Positions 9,718-19,988 of a stretch of 64,000 nucleotides of DNA are shown in pieces (position 1 is the stretch's first letter; the number at the start of each line of letters is the position of its first letter). The stretch comes from Serratia entomophila. GTDB taxonomy: Bacteria > Pseudomonadota > Gammaproteobacteria > Enterobacterales > Enterobacteriaceae. A model generated the notes under the pieces. It was not told where the DNA came from, ran no database searches, and saw only the letters and a list, made by a program, of their open reading frames with translations. The stretch is taken from assembly GCF_021462285.1 (NCBI RefSeq), contig NZ_CP082787.1, forward strand, positions 620,001 to 684,000. Direction: 5' to 3'. The position numbers and the translations under genes are program-made.

Positions 9718-9736
9718 GAAAAAGCCGTCTTGCGAC
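9718..9736 (+). terminator. Left arm of the interrupted thrC/yaaA terminator
   Basis: GAAAAAGCCGTC, the TTGC loop and GAC form the left part of a hairpin whose right part, GACGGC plus seven T, lies at 11159-11171 beyond the IS. Removing the IS and one copy of the 10-bp duplication gives a stem of AAAAAGCCGTC with GACGGCTTTTT around TTGC, flanked by A- and T-runs. That is a bidirectional terminator for the convergent thrC and yaaA genes. As it stands the arms are 1.4 kb apart and the terminator is broken. Confidence 0.85.
9727..9736 (+). repeat. Target-site duplication, left copy (IS4-family element)
   Basis: GTCTTGCGAC here is repeated exactly at 11152-11161 next to the other end of the IS. 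Ten bases is within the range for the IS4 family. The sequence is itself palindromic (GTC-TTGC-GAC) because it is the tip of the terminator hairpin. Confidence 0.93.
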
Positions 9737-9794
9737 TAACACCGATCGGTTAAGCAAAATGATCGGTTGAACGATCCGGTGGGTAGACGACAAT

Positions 9795-9825
9795 AGCCTC
9801 ATCAATTCTCTGATGGGGCTTTTTT
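9795..9825 (+). promoter_or_regulatory. Hairpin with T-run that terminates or masks transposase translation
   Basis: AGCCTCATCA (9795-9804) pairs with TGATGGGGCT (9811-9820) around ATTCTC, with one G-U pair, and six T run directly into the transposase ATG at 9826. The only Shine-Dalgarno-like sequence (GGGG, 9815-9818) is inside the 3' arm. The structure can act as an intrinsic terminator for thr operon read-through and/or hide the ribosome site on such transcripts. IS10 and IS50 use the latter trick against impinging transcription. Confidence 0.7.
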
Positions 9826-11142
9826 ATGCTTTCAACCTGGCTTGACGATACCCAGACCTGGGCTGAACCCGTTTCACTTTCCTGTTTTCAGCGTGCCATT
9901 CCCCTTGAGTGGATTTCTCAGGTCCTTGATTCCACGAATAAAGCCAGTATCCGTAAACGTAAACTCCCCGCAGAACTCGTGGTCTGGCTGATTGTGGGCA
10001 TGGGCCTGTACCGCGACCGCTCCATCACGGACGTTGTGACAAAACTCGACCTCGTCCTGAGTTCGCAGGAAGGTGAGACTCTCGCTGCCAGCTCCATTGC
10101 CCAGGCACGCCAGCGGTTGAGCGATGAACCGCTTCGGGAGCTCTTCACCCTGACGGCCAGCCACTGGACTCAACAGGAAGATAAGGATGACCTCTGGCAC
10201 GGACTGCGGCTGTTCGCCGTTGATGGCACCCTTTTTCGCACACCCGATACGCCCGAACTTGCAGACCATTTTGAGTACATAAAGCATCGTCCGGACAGAC
10301 ACACTGAGTACCCGATGGTCAGGCTGTGCGCCATGATGTCGCTGCGCAGCCGGTTGATCCATGACGTGAAATTCGGGCCGGCAAATACCGGCGAAGTCAG
10401 TTACGCGAAGCAATTATCGCCGCAGGCGAAAAGCCTGACGCTGTTTGACCGCTGCTATTTATCCGCAGAGTTACTGATTAACTGGCAACGCAGACAGAAC
10501 GATGCGCACTGGCTGGTTCCCCTGAAGGGAAACACGAAATACCGTGTAGTGGAAACGTTCGGAGAAGGAGACCATCTGGTGGAGATGCAGGTCTCACCGC
10601 AGGCCCGAAAACAGGACAGCTCGCTGCCTGAATACTGGCAGGCCCGGCTAATAGAATGTGAAGATGAATCAGGCCATTACAAAGGTTTTATCAGCTCTTT
10701 GAGCGAGCCGGAGCTGTATCCGGCAGACTCGCTGCGTTATGTGTATCAGGAGCGGTGGAGCATAGAAAATGGCTACGGAGAGCTGAAACAGTTCCAGCTG
10801 AGCACAGCGACGTTGCTGCGCAGCCAGAAAGTGAGCGGGATTTACCAGGAAATCTGGGGTCTGTTGACGGCCTATAATCTGGTCAGAATGGAGATGAGTC
10901 AGATAGCACGGGAAGCAAAAGTGCCGCCACTGCGGATAAGCTTCGTGATGGCGATGAGACTGATCCAGGATGAACTCATCTGGTGTTCACTGAGTAAACC
11001 AGGGACGATCCCGACGAAGCTGAAGAAAATGCGGGAGAATGTGAAGCAATTTATCCTGCCAGAAAAGAGAAAACGGCCCAAAAAGAGGACCGTTCGAATC
11101 TCAAAAACCCAGTATCCCGTTCACTCAAAACATCTTAAGTGA
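9826..11142 (+). CDS. IS4-family transposase
   Basis: The 438-residue DDE transposase has D133 (FAVDGTLFRTPDTPE), D208 (LTLFDRCYLS) and E314 in the exact IS4 signature Y307-(2)-R310-(3)-E314-(6)-K321 (YQERWSIENGYGELK). All catalytic residues are present and the frame is complete, so it looks active. It resembles the E. coli IS4 transposase (442 aa) along most of its length. The C-terminus is lysine/arginine rich. The start codon directly abuts the T-run of the upstream hairpin. Confidence 0.95.
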   Translation: MLSTWLDDTQTWAEPVSLSCFQRAIPLEWISQVLDSTNKASIRKRKLPAELVVWLIVGMGLYRDRSITDVVTKLDLVLSSQEGETLAASSIAQARQRLSDEPLRELFTLTASHWTQQEDKDDLWHGLRLFAVDGTLFRTPDTPELADHFEYIKHRPDRHTEYPMVRLCAMMSLRSRLIHDVKFGPANTGEVSYAKQLSPQAKSLTLFDRCYLSAELLINWQRRQNDAHWLVPLKGNTKYRVVETFGEGDHLVEMQVSPQARKQDSSLPEYWQARLIECEDESGHYKGFISSLSEPELYPADSLRYVYQERWSIENGYGELKQFQLSTATLLRSQKVSGIYQEIWGLLTAYNLVRMEMSQIAREAKVPPLRISFVMAMRLIQDELIWCSLSKPGTIPTKLKKMRENVKQFILPEKRKRPKKRTVRISKTQYPVHSKHLK

Positions 11143-11151
11143 ACGGTGTTA

Positions 11152-11161
11152 GTCTTGCGAC
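11152..11161 (+). repeat. Target-site duplication, right copy (IS4-family element)
   Basis: GTCTTGCGAC is identical to 9727-9736. It is followed by GGC and seven T, the right arm of the split thrC/yaaA terminator. The yaaA stop codon overlaps the end of the T-run. Confidence 0.93.
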
Positions 11162-11169
11162 GGCTTTTT

Positions 11170-11946
11170 TTATTGCCGTTCGGGGCGTTTGAACACCAGC
11201 TCGTTGCCCTGTGAGCCCGCTTCGTCGAAGGCGTAACCTTCCAAATTGAAATCCGCCAGCTGGTCGCTGCGCGTCAGGCGGTTCTTGATGATAAAACGGC
11301 TCATTAGCCCGCGCGCCTTCTTGGCGTAGAAGCTGATCACTTTGTATTTGCCGTTCTTCTCATCGAGGAACACCGGCTTGAGCAGCGTGCCGTGCAGCTT
11401 GGCCGGCTTCACCGACCTGAAGTACTCGTCGGAAGCCAGGTTCACCACCACGTCGTCCCCCTGCTGCGCCAGCGCTTCGTTCAGCTTTTTGGTGATGTGA
11501 TCGCCCCAGAAGCTGTACAGATCCTTGCCTTTGGCGTTTTCCAGCTTGATGCCCATCTCCAGCCGGTAAGGCATCATCAGATCGAGCGGGCGCAACACGC
11601 CGTACAGGCCGGAAAGCATGCGCAGGTGCTGTTGGGCGAAATCGAAGTCGGCTTCGCTGAAGTCATGCGCCTGCAGGCCGGTATAGACATCGCCCTTAAA
11701 CGCCAGCAGCGCCTGGCGGGCGTTGTCCGGGGTGAATTTGGGCTGCCAGTCGCTAAAGCGCGCGGCATTCAGCCCGGCCAGCTTGTCGCTGATGCTCATC
11801 AGGCTGGAAATTTGCGCCGGCGTCAGCGTGCGGCAGATTTTGATAAGCGCCTTCGACTTATCCAGCAGCTCAGGTTGCGTGAAGCGTTCTGTCGCCAGCG
11901 GGCTTTCATAATCAAGTGTTTTAGCAGGTGAAATAATAACGAGCAT
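11170..11946 (-). CDS. yaaA: YaaA, peroxide-stress protein (DUF328)
   Basis: The 258-residue product starts [17 protein letters not shown], the diagnostic N-terminus of YaaA. The ATG at 11946 was chosen over an upstream in-frame start because it gives the family length (258). YaaA limits free iron and Fenton damage during peroxide stress and belongs to the OxyR regulon in E. coli; it binds DNA. It is convergent with thrC. The IS4-family insertion has also removed its 3' terminator. Confidence 0.95.
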   Translation of the reverse strand: MLVIISPAKTLDYESPLATERFTQPELLDKSKALIKICRTLTPAQISSLMSISDKLAGLNAARFSDWQPKFTPDNARQALLAFKGDVYTGLQAHDFSEADFDFAQQHLRMLSGLYGVLRPLDLMMPYRLEMGIKLENAKGKDLYSFWGDHITKKLNEALAQQGDDVVVNLASDEYFRSVKPAKLHGTLLKPVFLDEKNGKYKVISFYAKKARGLMSRFIIKNRLTRSDQLADFNLEGYAFDEAGSQGNELVFKRPERQ

Positions 11947-12055
11947 GGCCAGATCCTGTTTATCCAAGTGCGGATACTGTAGCAAAAAGCGCGGCAAAAA
12001 GGGGCAATTGGTCTGATAGGCCGGGCGCGTGCGGTTCGCGCCCCGCCTATATCAA

Positions 12056-13492
12056 TCAGCGTGGCGGCTGGTGGTGGTCCCAGACGCCGGGCGCCAGCTG
12101 CGACTTCAGCTCCGGGTAGCGGCTGACGTCGAAGGTGGGCAATTTGCCGATGCGGCGCTGGTGGTTGTAGTCATCGGCCAGCTTCAACGCCACCCGCGAC
12201 AGCAGCAGGATCGCCGTCAGGTTGGTGATGGCCATCAGCGCCATTGAGGTATCCGCCATCTTCCACACCAGCGGCAGCTCGGCCAGTGCGCCGAACATCA
12301 CCATCCCCAGCGCCACGCAGCGGAAAATCAGCAGCCCGCCCGGATGATTGTGCTCGAGGAACACCAGATTGCTCTCGGCGTAGGCGTAGTTGGCGATGAT
12401 CGAGGTAAAAGCGAAGAAGAAAATGGCGATGGCGACAAAGGGCGAGCCCCAGCTGCCGACGGCGGCGGACAGCGCCCGCTGGGTCAGGTCGATGCCGCTG
12501 ACCGGGGCGTCAGGCTGGGCCAGCATGCCGGAAGAGAGAATAATCGCTGCGGTGGCGCTGCAGATGACGATGGTGTCGATGAACACGCCGAGCATTTGCA
12601 CGTAGCCCTGCGAGGCGGGATGAGGCGGATAAGGGGAGGCGGAGGCCGCCGCATTGGGCGCCGAGCCCATGCCGGCTTCGTTGGAGAACAGCCCGCGCTG
12701 CACCCCCTGAGTCATGGCCTGGGAAATGCCGTAACCGACCGCGCCGGCCGCCGCTTCCTGCAGGCCGAAGGCGCTCTTGAACACCAGCATCAGGATGGCC
12801 GGCATATGTTCTATGTTGTGGCCAATCACCCAAAACGCCAGCAGCAGGTAGGCCCCGGCCATCAGCGGCACCACCAGCTCCGCCACCCGGGCGATGGAGC
12901 GGATGCCGCCGAAGATCACCACGCCGCTGAGCACCGCCAGGCCGATGCCGACGTGCAGCGGTTTCAGGTTGAAGGCGACGGCGGAAGCCTGGGCGATGGA
13001 GTTGGCCTGCACGGCGTTGAACACCAGGCCAAAGGCGATTATCAGGAAGATGGAAAACAGCACGCCCATCCAGCGCATGCCCAGCCCTTTTTCCATATAG
13101 TAGGCCGGTCCACCGCGATAGCTGCCGCGGTCGTCCTTGGTTTTGTACAGCTGCGCCAATGTGCTTTCGACAAAAGAGGTGGCCATGCCGATAAAGGCCA
13201 CTACCCACATCCAGAAGATGGCGCCTGGGCCGCCGGCAGTGAGGGCGATAGCCACGCCGGTCAGGTTGCCGGTGCCGACGCGCGCCGCCAGGGTGGTGCA
13301 CAGCGCCTGGAAGGAGGAGATGCCGGCGCTGTCGCTCTTGTTGCTGTTTTTCAGCACCGAGAACATATGGCTGAAGTGGCGCAGCTGGATAAAGCGCGTG
13401 CGCAGCGTAAAGTAAATGCCCGTGCCGAGCAGCAGATAGATCAGTACCGAACCCCACAAGATATTGTTTATAAAATTCATCAGGTCCGTCAC
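12056..13492 (-). CDS. alsT: AlsT/YaaJ, sodium:alanine symporter (AGCS family)
   Basis: The 478-residue membrane protein has about 11 hydrophobic segments. It carries AGCS signatures such as VGTGNLTGVAIALTAGGPGA (near residue 70) and GLFSNEAGMGSAPNAAA (near 270). The family imports alanine, glycine or glutamine with sodium; the exact substrate of the YaaJ branch is not certain. Length matches E. coli YaaJ (476). It lies on the strand opposite talB and shares the 383-bp upstream region with it. Confidence 0.92.
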   Translation of the reverse strand: MTDLMNFINNILWGSVLIYLLLGTGIYFTLRTRFIQLRHFSHMFSVLKNSNKSDSAGISSFQALCTTLAARVGTGNLTGVAIALTAGGPGAIFWMWVVAFIGMATSFVESTLAQLYKTKDDRGSYRGGPAYYMEKGLGMRWMGVLFSIFLIIAFGLVFNAVQANSIAQASAVAFNLKPLHVGIGLAVLSGVVIFGGIRSIARVAELVVPLMAGAYLLLAFWVIGHNIEHMPAILMLVFKSAFGLQEAAAGAVGYGISQAMTQGVQRGLFSNEAGMGSAPNAAASASPYPPHPASQGYVQMLGVFIDTIVICSATAAIILSSGMLAQPDAPVSGIDLTQRALSAAVGSWGSPFVAIAIFFFAFTSIIANYAYAESNLVFLEHNHPGGLLIFRCVALGMVMFGALAELPLVWKMADTSMALMAITNLTAILLLSRVALKLADDYNHQRRIGKLPTFDVSRYPELKSQLAPGVWDHHQPPR

Positions 13493-13875
13493 AGGATCCC
13501 TCCTTCATCGAAATTTAATGCACGCCACACGGCATCCACCCTGGGCGAAAATACATTGGTTCAGTTTTTACAAGAGCTTAGCCGAACAGAGGCCGGCTTT
13601 TAGGAATTGAGATTTTTCTCAGATTCTCAAACGAATTGCATCATTTTTTGCGAATTTAACATAATTTCTTCTACCGATAGCACGTTATTGCCTTTTCATC
13701 AGCTCGGTAATGACGAAAGATATCAGCGTAAACGGTTGCTCGACCACGGATAAAACAGACGCCGCCAGGCCGCGACTTTCCAGCCTTGCACCGGGCCTTG
13801 CGCATGTTATTATCAGGGAAGGGCATGGTTGAACAATGCCAAAAGTTCATGCACAAACGATGAGATAATGCCAAC
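13493..13875. other. alsT-talB divergent intergenic region (383 bp)
   Basis: The region must contain the start signals of alsT and talB. A plausible sigma-70 promoter for talB is TTGCAC (13786-13791) with TATTAT (13808-13813), spaced by 16 bp. The block 13610-13680 is A/T rich. I see no small gene or repeat in it. Confidence 0.45.
13786..13813 (+). promoter_or_regulatory. Candidate talB promoter
   Basis: TTGCAC (13786-13791) and TATTAT (13808-13813) are separated by 16 bp, with transcription expected about 55 bases upstream of the talB ATG. The match is to consensus only. A second TTGCGC at 13798 could overlap it. Confidence 0.4.
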
Positions 13876-14829
13876 ATGACCGATAAATTAACTTCCCTGC
13901 GCCAGCTCACCACGGTGGTTGCGGATACGGGCGATATCGCGGCAATGAAGCTGTATCAACCGCAAGACGCCACAACCAACCCTTCGCTGATCCTCAACGC
14001 AGCCCAAATTCCTGAATACCGCAAACTGATTGATGAAGCCATCGCCTGGGCGCGCGAGCAGAGCAGCGATCGCGAGCAGCAGATCGCCGACGCCGCCGAC
14101 AAGCTGGCGGTCAATATCGGTTTGGAAATCCTGAAGCTGGTCCCAGGCCGCATCTCCACCGAAGTGGACGCGCGCCTGTCTTACGACACCGTGGCCAGCG
14201 TCGCCAAGGCCAAGCGCCTGATCAAACTGTACAACGAAGCCGGCATCAGCAACGATCGCATCCTGATCAAACTGGCCTCTACCTGGCAGGGCATCCGCGC
14301 GGCGGAGCAGCTGGAGAAAGAAGGCATCAACTGTAACCTGACGCTGCTGTTCTCCTTCGCGCAGGCGCGCGCCTGCGCCGAAGCCGGCGTTTACCTGATC
14401 TCGCCGTTCGTCGGCCGCATCCTCGACTGGTACAAAGCGAACGGCGACAAGAAAGAGTTCGCGCCGCACGAAGATCCGGGCGTGGTTTCCGTTACCGAGA
14501 TCTACCAGTACTACAAACAGCACGGTTACAACACCGTGGTGATGGGCGCCAGCTTCCGTAACGTCGGCGAGATCATCGAGCTGGCCGGTTGCGACCGTCT
14601 GACCATCGCCCCCGCATTGCTCAAAGAGCTGGCGGAAAGCGAAGGCGCGCTGGAGCGTAAACTGTCTTACACCGGTGAAGTGAAAGCGCGCCCAACCGCG
14701 CTGACCGAGCCTGAGTTCTACTGGCAGCACAACCAGGATCCGATGGCGGTTGAGAAACTGACCGACGGCATCCGCAAGTTCGCCGTAGACCAGGGCAAAC
14801 TGGAAAAAATGATCGCCGACCTGCTGTAA
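13876..14829 (+). CDS. talB: TalB, transaldolase
   Basis: The 317-residue TIM-barrel enzyme of the non-oxidative pentose phosphate pathway transfers dihydroxyacetone from sedoheptulose-7-P to glyceraldehyde-3-P. K132 in [12 protein letters not shown] is the Schiff-base lysine, at the same position as in E. coli TalB, and the conserved TTNPSLIL is at residue 33. Length equals that of the E. coli enzyme. A strong terminator follows, so it is a single-gene unit. Confidence 0.97.
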   Translation: MTDKLTSLRQLTTVVADTGDIAAMKLYQPQDATTNPSLILNAAQIPEYRKLIDEAIAWAREQSSDREQQIADAADKLAVNIGLEILKLVPGRISTEVDARLSYDTVASVAKAKRLIKLYNEAGISNDRILIKLASTWQGIRAAEQLEKEGINCNLTLLFSFAQARACAEAGVYLISPFVGRILDWYKANGDKKEFAPHEDPGVVSVTEIYQYYKQHGYNTVVMGASFRNVGEIIELAGCDRLTIAPALLKELAESEGALERKLSYTGEVKARPTALTEPEFYWQHNQDPMAVEKLTDGIRKFAVDQGKLEKMIADLL

Positions 14830-14850
14830 TTTCGGCAGTCAGCGCAATAA

Positions 14851-14875
14851 AAGGCGGCTCAGGCCGCCTTTTTTT
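14851..14875 (+). terminator. talB terminator
   Basis: AAGGCGGC (14851-14858) pairs with GCCGCCTT (14863-14870) around TCAG and is followed by a seven-T run. Confidence 0.92.
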
Positions 14876-14978
14876 ATGCCTGCAGATCCTTACGGCAGGC
14901 TGACGCTTTATACTTTCAGCATCATTAACAGGGCGGGAGCGAACCCGCCCGGACCCCATCAGGCTGTAGAGGTTACGC

Positions 14979-15566
14979 ATGGACATATTACGTATTGGTT
15001 TGGTTTCCGTTTCCGACCGCGCTTCGGGCGGCGTTTACCAGGACAAGGGCATTCCGGCGCTGGAAGAGTGGCTGACGAGCGCGCTGGCGACGCCGTTCAA
15101 ACTGGAAACCCGCTTGATCCCCGACGAACAGACGCTGATCGAGCATACGCTTTGCGAGCTGGTGGATGAGATGGGCTGCCACCTGGTGCTGACCACCGGC
15201 GGCACCGGCCCGGCGCGGCGCGACGTGACCCCGGACGCCACCCTGGCGGTAGCCGATCGCGTGATGCCCGGCTTCGGCGAGCAAATGCGGCAAATCAGCC
15301 TACACTATGTGCCAACGGCGATTCTTTCACGCCAGGTGGGCGCGATCCGCAAGCAGGCGCTGATCGTCAACCTGCCCGGGCAGCCGAAGTCAATCAAGGA
15401 AACGTTGGAAGGGGTGAGGGATGAGCAGGGCAAGACGGTAGTGCACGGCATTTTCGCCAGCGTGCCTTATTGCATTCAACTGCTCGAAGGGCCTTACGTG
15501 GAGACGCAGCCGGCGGTGGTAGCAGCATTTCGCCCGAAGAACGCGCGCCGCGAGATAAACCTCTAA
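14979..15566 (+). CDS. mog: MogA, molybdopterin adenylyltransferase
   Basis: The 195-residue protein has the MoaB/Mog fold with TTGGTGPARRDVTPDAT near residue 73, the molybdopterin-binding loop, and a conserved VSVSDRASGG start. MogA adenylylates molybdopterin before MoeA inserts molybdate. Length matches E. coli Mog (195), and the place after talB is the same. AGAGG lies about ten bases before the ATG. Confidence 0.95.
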   Translation: MDILRIGLVSVSDRASGGVYQDKGIPALEEWLTSALATPFKLETRLIPDEQTLIEHTLCELVDEMGCHLVLTTGGTGPARRDVTPDATLAVADRVMPGFGEQMRQISLHYVPTAILSRQVGAIRKQALIVNLPGQPKSIKETLEGVRDEQGKTVVHGIFASVPYCIQLLEGPYVETQPAVVAAFRPKNARREINL

Positions 15567-15690
15567 ATTTCAGCGATCTGTGAGATTAGCTTCAGTCCGT
15601 CTGGTGTGAAAATAATTTGCCGCTATAGTAAGGATTCGTTTACAGAAAGCCTGCGGCTTTTATTTTTACAGCCTTCTCCGACGGTACCCT

Positions 15691-16998
15691 ATGCCTCACG
15701 ACAATAATCGCCGGTTAAACCGGCAAGACTATAAAACGCTGACGCTGGCCGCGCTGGGCGGCGCGCTGGAGTTTTACGACTTCATCATTTTCGTCTTTTT
15801 TGCCGCGGTGGTCGGCGAGCTGTTCTTCCCGGCGGATATGCCCGACTGGCTGCGGCTGGTGCAAACCTTCGGCATCTTCGCCGCCGGCTATCTGGCCCGG
15901 CCGCTGGGGGGCATCGTGATGGCGCACTTCGGCGATCTGGTCGGCCGCAAAAAGATGTTTACCCTGAGCATACTGCTGATGGCGTTGCCGACCCTGGCGA
16001 TGGGCCTGCTGCCAACCTACGCCGGCATCGGCATCGCCGCACCGCTGCTGCTGCTGCTGATGCGCGTGTTGCAGGGGGCGGCGATCGGCGGTGAAGTGCC
16101 GGGCGCCTGGGTGTTTGTCGCCGAACACGTGCCGCGCCGCCGCATCGGCTTCGCCTGCGGCACCCTGACTGCCGGGCTGACCGTCGGCATTCTGCTCGGC
16201 TCGCTGGTAGCGACGGTCATCAACACCACGCTCAGCCAGCAGACCATCCTTGACGGCGGCTGGCGCATTCCTTTCCTGCTGGGCGGCATGTTCGGCCTGG
16301 TGGCGATGTACCTGCGCCGTTGGCTGCAGGAGACGCCGATCTTCATCGAAATGCAGGCGCGTAAAGCGCTGGCGGAAGAGCTGCCGCTGAAATCGGTGGT
16401 GCTCAACCACAAGAAAGAGGTGGCGGTATCGATGCTGCTGACCTGGCTGCTGTCGGCCGGCATCGTGGTGGTGATCCTGATGACGCCGACCTACCTGCAA
16501 AAACAGTACGGCATCGCGCCGGCGCTGACGCTGCAGGCCAACAGCATCGCCACTATTATGCTGATCGCCGGTTGCATCATCGCCGGGCTGGCGGCCGATC
16601 GCTTTGGCGCCAGCAAAACCCTGATCGTCGGCAGCCTGCTGCTGGCAGGCTGCAGCTGGCTGTTCTATCAAACGGTGGGCGTTCACCCGGAAATGCTGTT
16701 CGCCTGCTATGCGCTGGTGGGCTTCAGCGTAGGCGTGGTGGGGGTTGTGCCCTACGTGATGGTGCGGGCGTTTCCGGCGGAAGTGCGATTTACCGGGATT
16801 TCGTTCTCATATAACCTTTCGTACGCCATTTTTGGCGGTTTAACCCCAATATTTGTGACCCTGATCATGAAGTTGACCCCGTTAGCACCCGCTTACTATG
16901 TGCTGGCGCTGTCGGGTATCGGGCTGCTGCTCGGCTTCTACCTGCATCGCGATCTGAACGGCGAAGCCGGCGGGCGGCGAGCCGGCTCCTACAGCTGA
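15691..16998 (+). CDS. MFS transporter, metabolite:H+ symporter (MHS) type
   Basis: The 435-residue protein has about 12 membrane segments. It carries the MFS loop motif HFGDLVGRKKMF after TM2, and GGALEFYDFIIF in TM1, typical of the MHS group that includes ProP, ShiA and YdfJ. Members carry organic acids, osmolytes or aromatic acids with protons; the substrate here cannot be read from sequence. It replaces the yaaW/yaaI stretch of E. coli between mog and dnaK. It is convergent with satP and shares a short hairpin with it. Confidence 0.85.
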   Translation: MPHDNNRRLNRQDYKTLTLAALGGALEFYDFIIFVFFAAVVGELFFPADMPDWLRLVQTFGIFAAGYLARPLGGIVMAHFGDLVGRKKMFTLSILLMALPTLAMGLLPTYAGIGIAAPLLLLLMRVLQGAAIGGEVPGAWVFVAEHVPRRRIGFACGTLTAGLTVGILLGSLVATVINTTLSQQTILDGGWRIPFLLGGMFGLVAMYLRRWLQETPIFIEMQARKALAEELPLKSVVLNHKKEVAVSMLLTWLLSAGIVVVILMTPTYLQKQYGIAPALTLQANSIATIMLIAGCIIAGLAADRFGASKTLIVGSLLLAGCSWLFYQTVGVHPEMLFACYALVGFSVGVVGVVPYVMVRAFPAEVRFTGISFSYNLSYAIFGGLTPIFVTLIMKLTPLAPAYYVLALSGIGLLLGFYLHRDLNGEAGGRRAGSYS

Positions 16999-17001
16999 AA
17001 A

Positions 17002-17030
17002 AAAGCCCTGCGATGCAGGGCTTGTTGGTT
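17002..17030. terminator. Bidirectional hairpin between the MFS gene and satP
   Basis: AAAAAAGCCCTGC, a short loop and GCAGGGCTTGTT lie between two convergent genes. The A-run on the left gives a good U-run for satP on the minus strand. The plus-strand T-run is weak. Confidence 0.65.
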
Positions 17031-17044
17031 TGGACGGGCGGTGA

Positions 17045-17644
17045 TTACGCCAGCGCGGGCGCCGCGTCCACCGGTTGAGCGGCCATCTCGCCGATCGGCA
17101 GCACCTTGCGGCCCAGCTGTTCGTTGAGCACCTCGGCCATCGCCAGATAAATGGCGCTGGCGCCGCAGATAATGCCCTCGTAACCGGCGAAGGCCAGCAG
17201 CGCGTGGTTGCCGGTGATGTTGCCGACGGCCAGCAGGGCGAACAGCAGCGTCAGGCTGGCGAACACGAACTGCAGCACGCGGTTGGCGCGCAGGGTGCCG
17301 AAGAACATGAACAGGGTGAAGACGCCCCACAGCGCCAGGTAGATGCCCAGCACGTGGGCTTCGGTGGCCTCAGCCAGGCCCAGGCGCGGCAGCAGCAGCA
17401 GGCCGACCAGGCTCAGCCAGAAGCTGCCGTAGGAGATAAACGCGGTCATGCCGAAGGTGTTGCCCTTCTTGTATTCCAGCAGCCCGGCCATAATCTGGGC
17501 CAATCCGCCGAAGAAAATCCCCATGCTGATAATGGCGGAGTTCAGTGGGAAAAAGCCCGCGTTGTGCAGGTTCAGCAAGACGGTGGTCATCCCGAAGCCC
17601 ATCAGGCCGAGAGGGCCGGGATTCGCCAACTTGTTGGTGTGCAT
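17045..17644 (-). CDS. satP: SatP/YaaH, acetate-succinate:H+ symporter
   Basis: The 199-residue protein has six hydrophobic segments and the AceTr family signature NPGPLGLMGFGMT at residues 8-20. E. coli SatP (188 aa) imports acetate and succinate with protons. The extra length is a short C-terminal tail, AAQPVDAAPALA. The location next to dnaK is as in E. coli. Confidence 0.95.
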   Translation of the reverse strand: MHTNKLANPGPLGLMGFGMTTVLLNLHNAGFFPLNSAIISMGIFFGGLAQIMAGLLEYKKGNTFGMTAFISYGSFWLSLVGLLLLPRLGLAEATEAHVLGIYLALWGVFTLFMFFGTLRANRVLQFVFASLTLLFALLAVGNITGNHALLAFAGYEGIICGASAIYLAMAEVLNEQLGRKVLPIGEMAAQPVDAAPALA

Positions 17645-17968
17645 AAGTCCTCTGCGATAACAGAAAGTTAACGGAAATAGCTAAGTAAATTCATAAATGG
17701 TCTGAATGGCCGAAAAACCGCTAACTTCCATCAGAGCGCGCGGCATCATAATGATCCCCGGAACAGGAAACAATGATCTGGATGACGATAAAAAAGAAAT
17801 TTTTTTCGCCTTGCCCCTTGATGCTGAGTTGGATGGCCCCATCTTATTTGCAACCGCAGTTGCTGACCGCGGGCAAGGCTGAGATAGCGGGCAGTTGAAA
17901 ACTAAAGAATCGCCCGCATATAGGTTAGCAACCTGACCGATTATGAATTTATTAGTGGAGACGTTTAG
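17645..17968. other. satP-dnaK divergent intergenic region (324 bp)
   Basis: The region contains the heat-shock promoter of dnaK (17817-17842) and presumably the satP promoter on the other strand. No gene is seen. The dnaK leader is about 115 bases long and ends with GTGGAG before the ATG. Confidence 0.6.
17817..17842 (+). promoter_or_regulatory. Sigma-32 (heat-shock) promoter of dnaK
   Basis: CTTGATG (17817-17823) and CCCCATCTT (17837-17845), with a 14-base gap between the CTTGAT and CCCCAT hexamers, match the sigma-32 consensus and closely follow E. coli dnaK P1. Transcription of dnaK-dnaJ should therefore be induced by heat and unfolded protein. Confidence 0.88.
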
Positions 17969-19882
<1,914 letters not shown>

Positions 19883-19924
19883 TCGCCCTTAAGCGGGCAC
19901 GGAGCGGCCGCAAGGCCGTTACCG

Positions 19925-19966
19925 GAAACCAGCACGGGCGTCGAGGCAACTCTGCGCCCGTGCACG
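19925..19966 (+). other. Stem-loop in the dnaK-dnaJ gap
   Basis: GCACGGGCG (19932-19940) pairs with CGCCCGTGC (19955-19963) between dnaK and dnaJ, without a T-run. It may set the dnaK:dnaJ ratio by RNA stability or partial termination. That role is inference. Confidence 0.5.
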
Positions 19967-19988
19967 CATGTTAAGGGTAAGCAAAAGA

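Larger units (their letters stand above)
9737..11151 (+). mobile_element. IS4-family insertion sequence, 1415 bp, intact
   Basis: The terminal inverted repeats are TAACACCGATCGGTTAAG (left) and TAACACCGTTCACTTAAG (right end, read inward at 11151-11134), 15 of 18 matching. Ten-base target duplications flank the element, and a single full-length DDE transposase gene fills it. The left end carries three GATC sites (9744, 9761, 9773), two of them in direct GATCGGTT repeats, plus a hairpin with T-run just before the transposase start. I cannot name the element without an ISfinder search. It interrupts the thr operon terminator. Confidence 0.95.
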
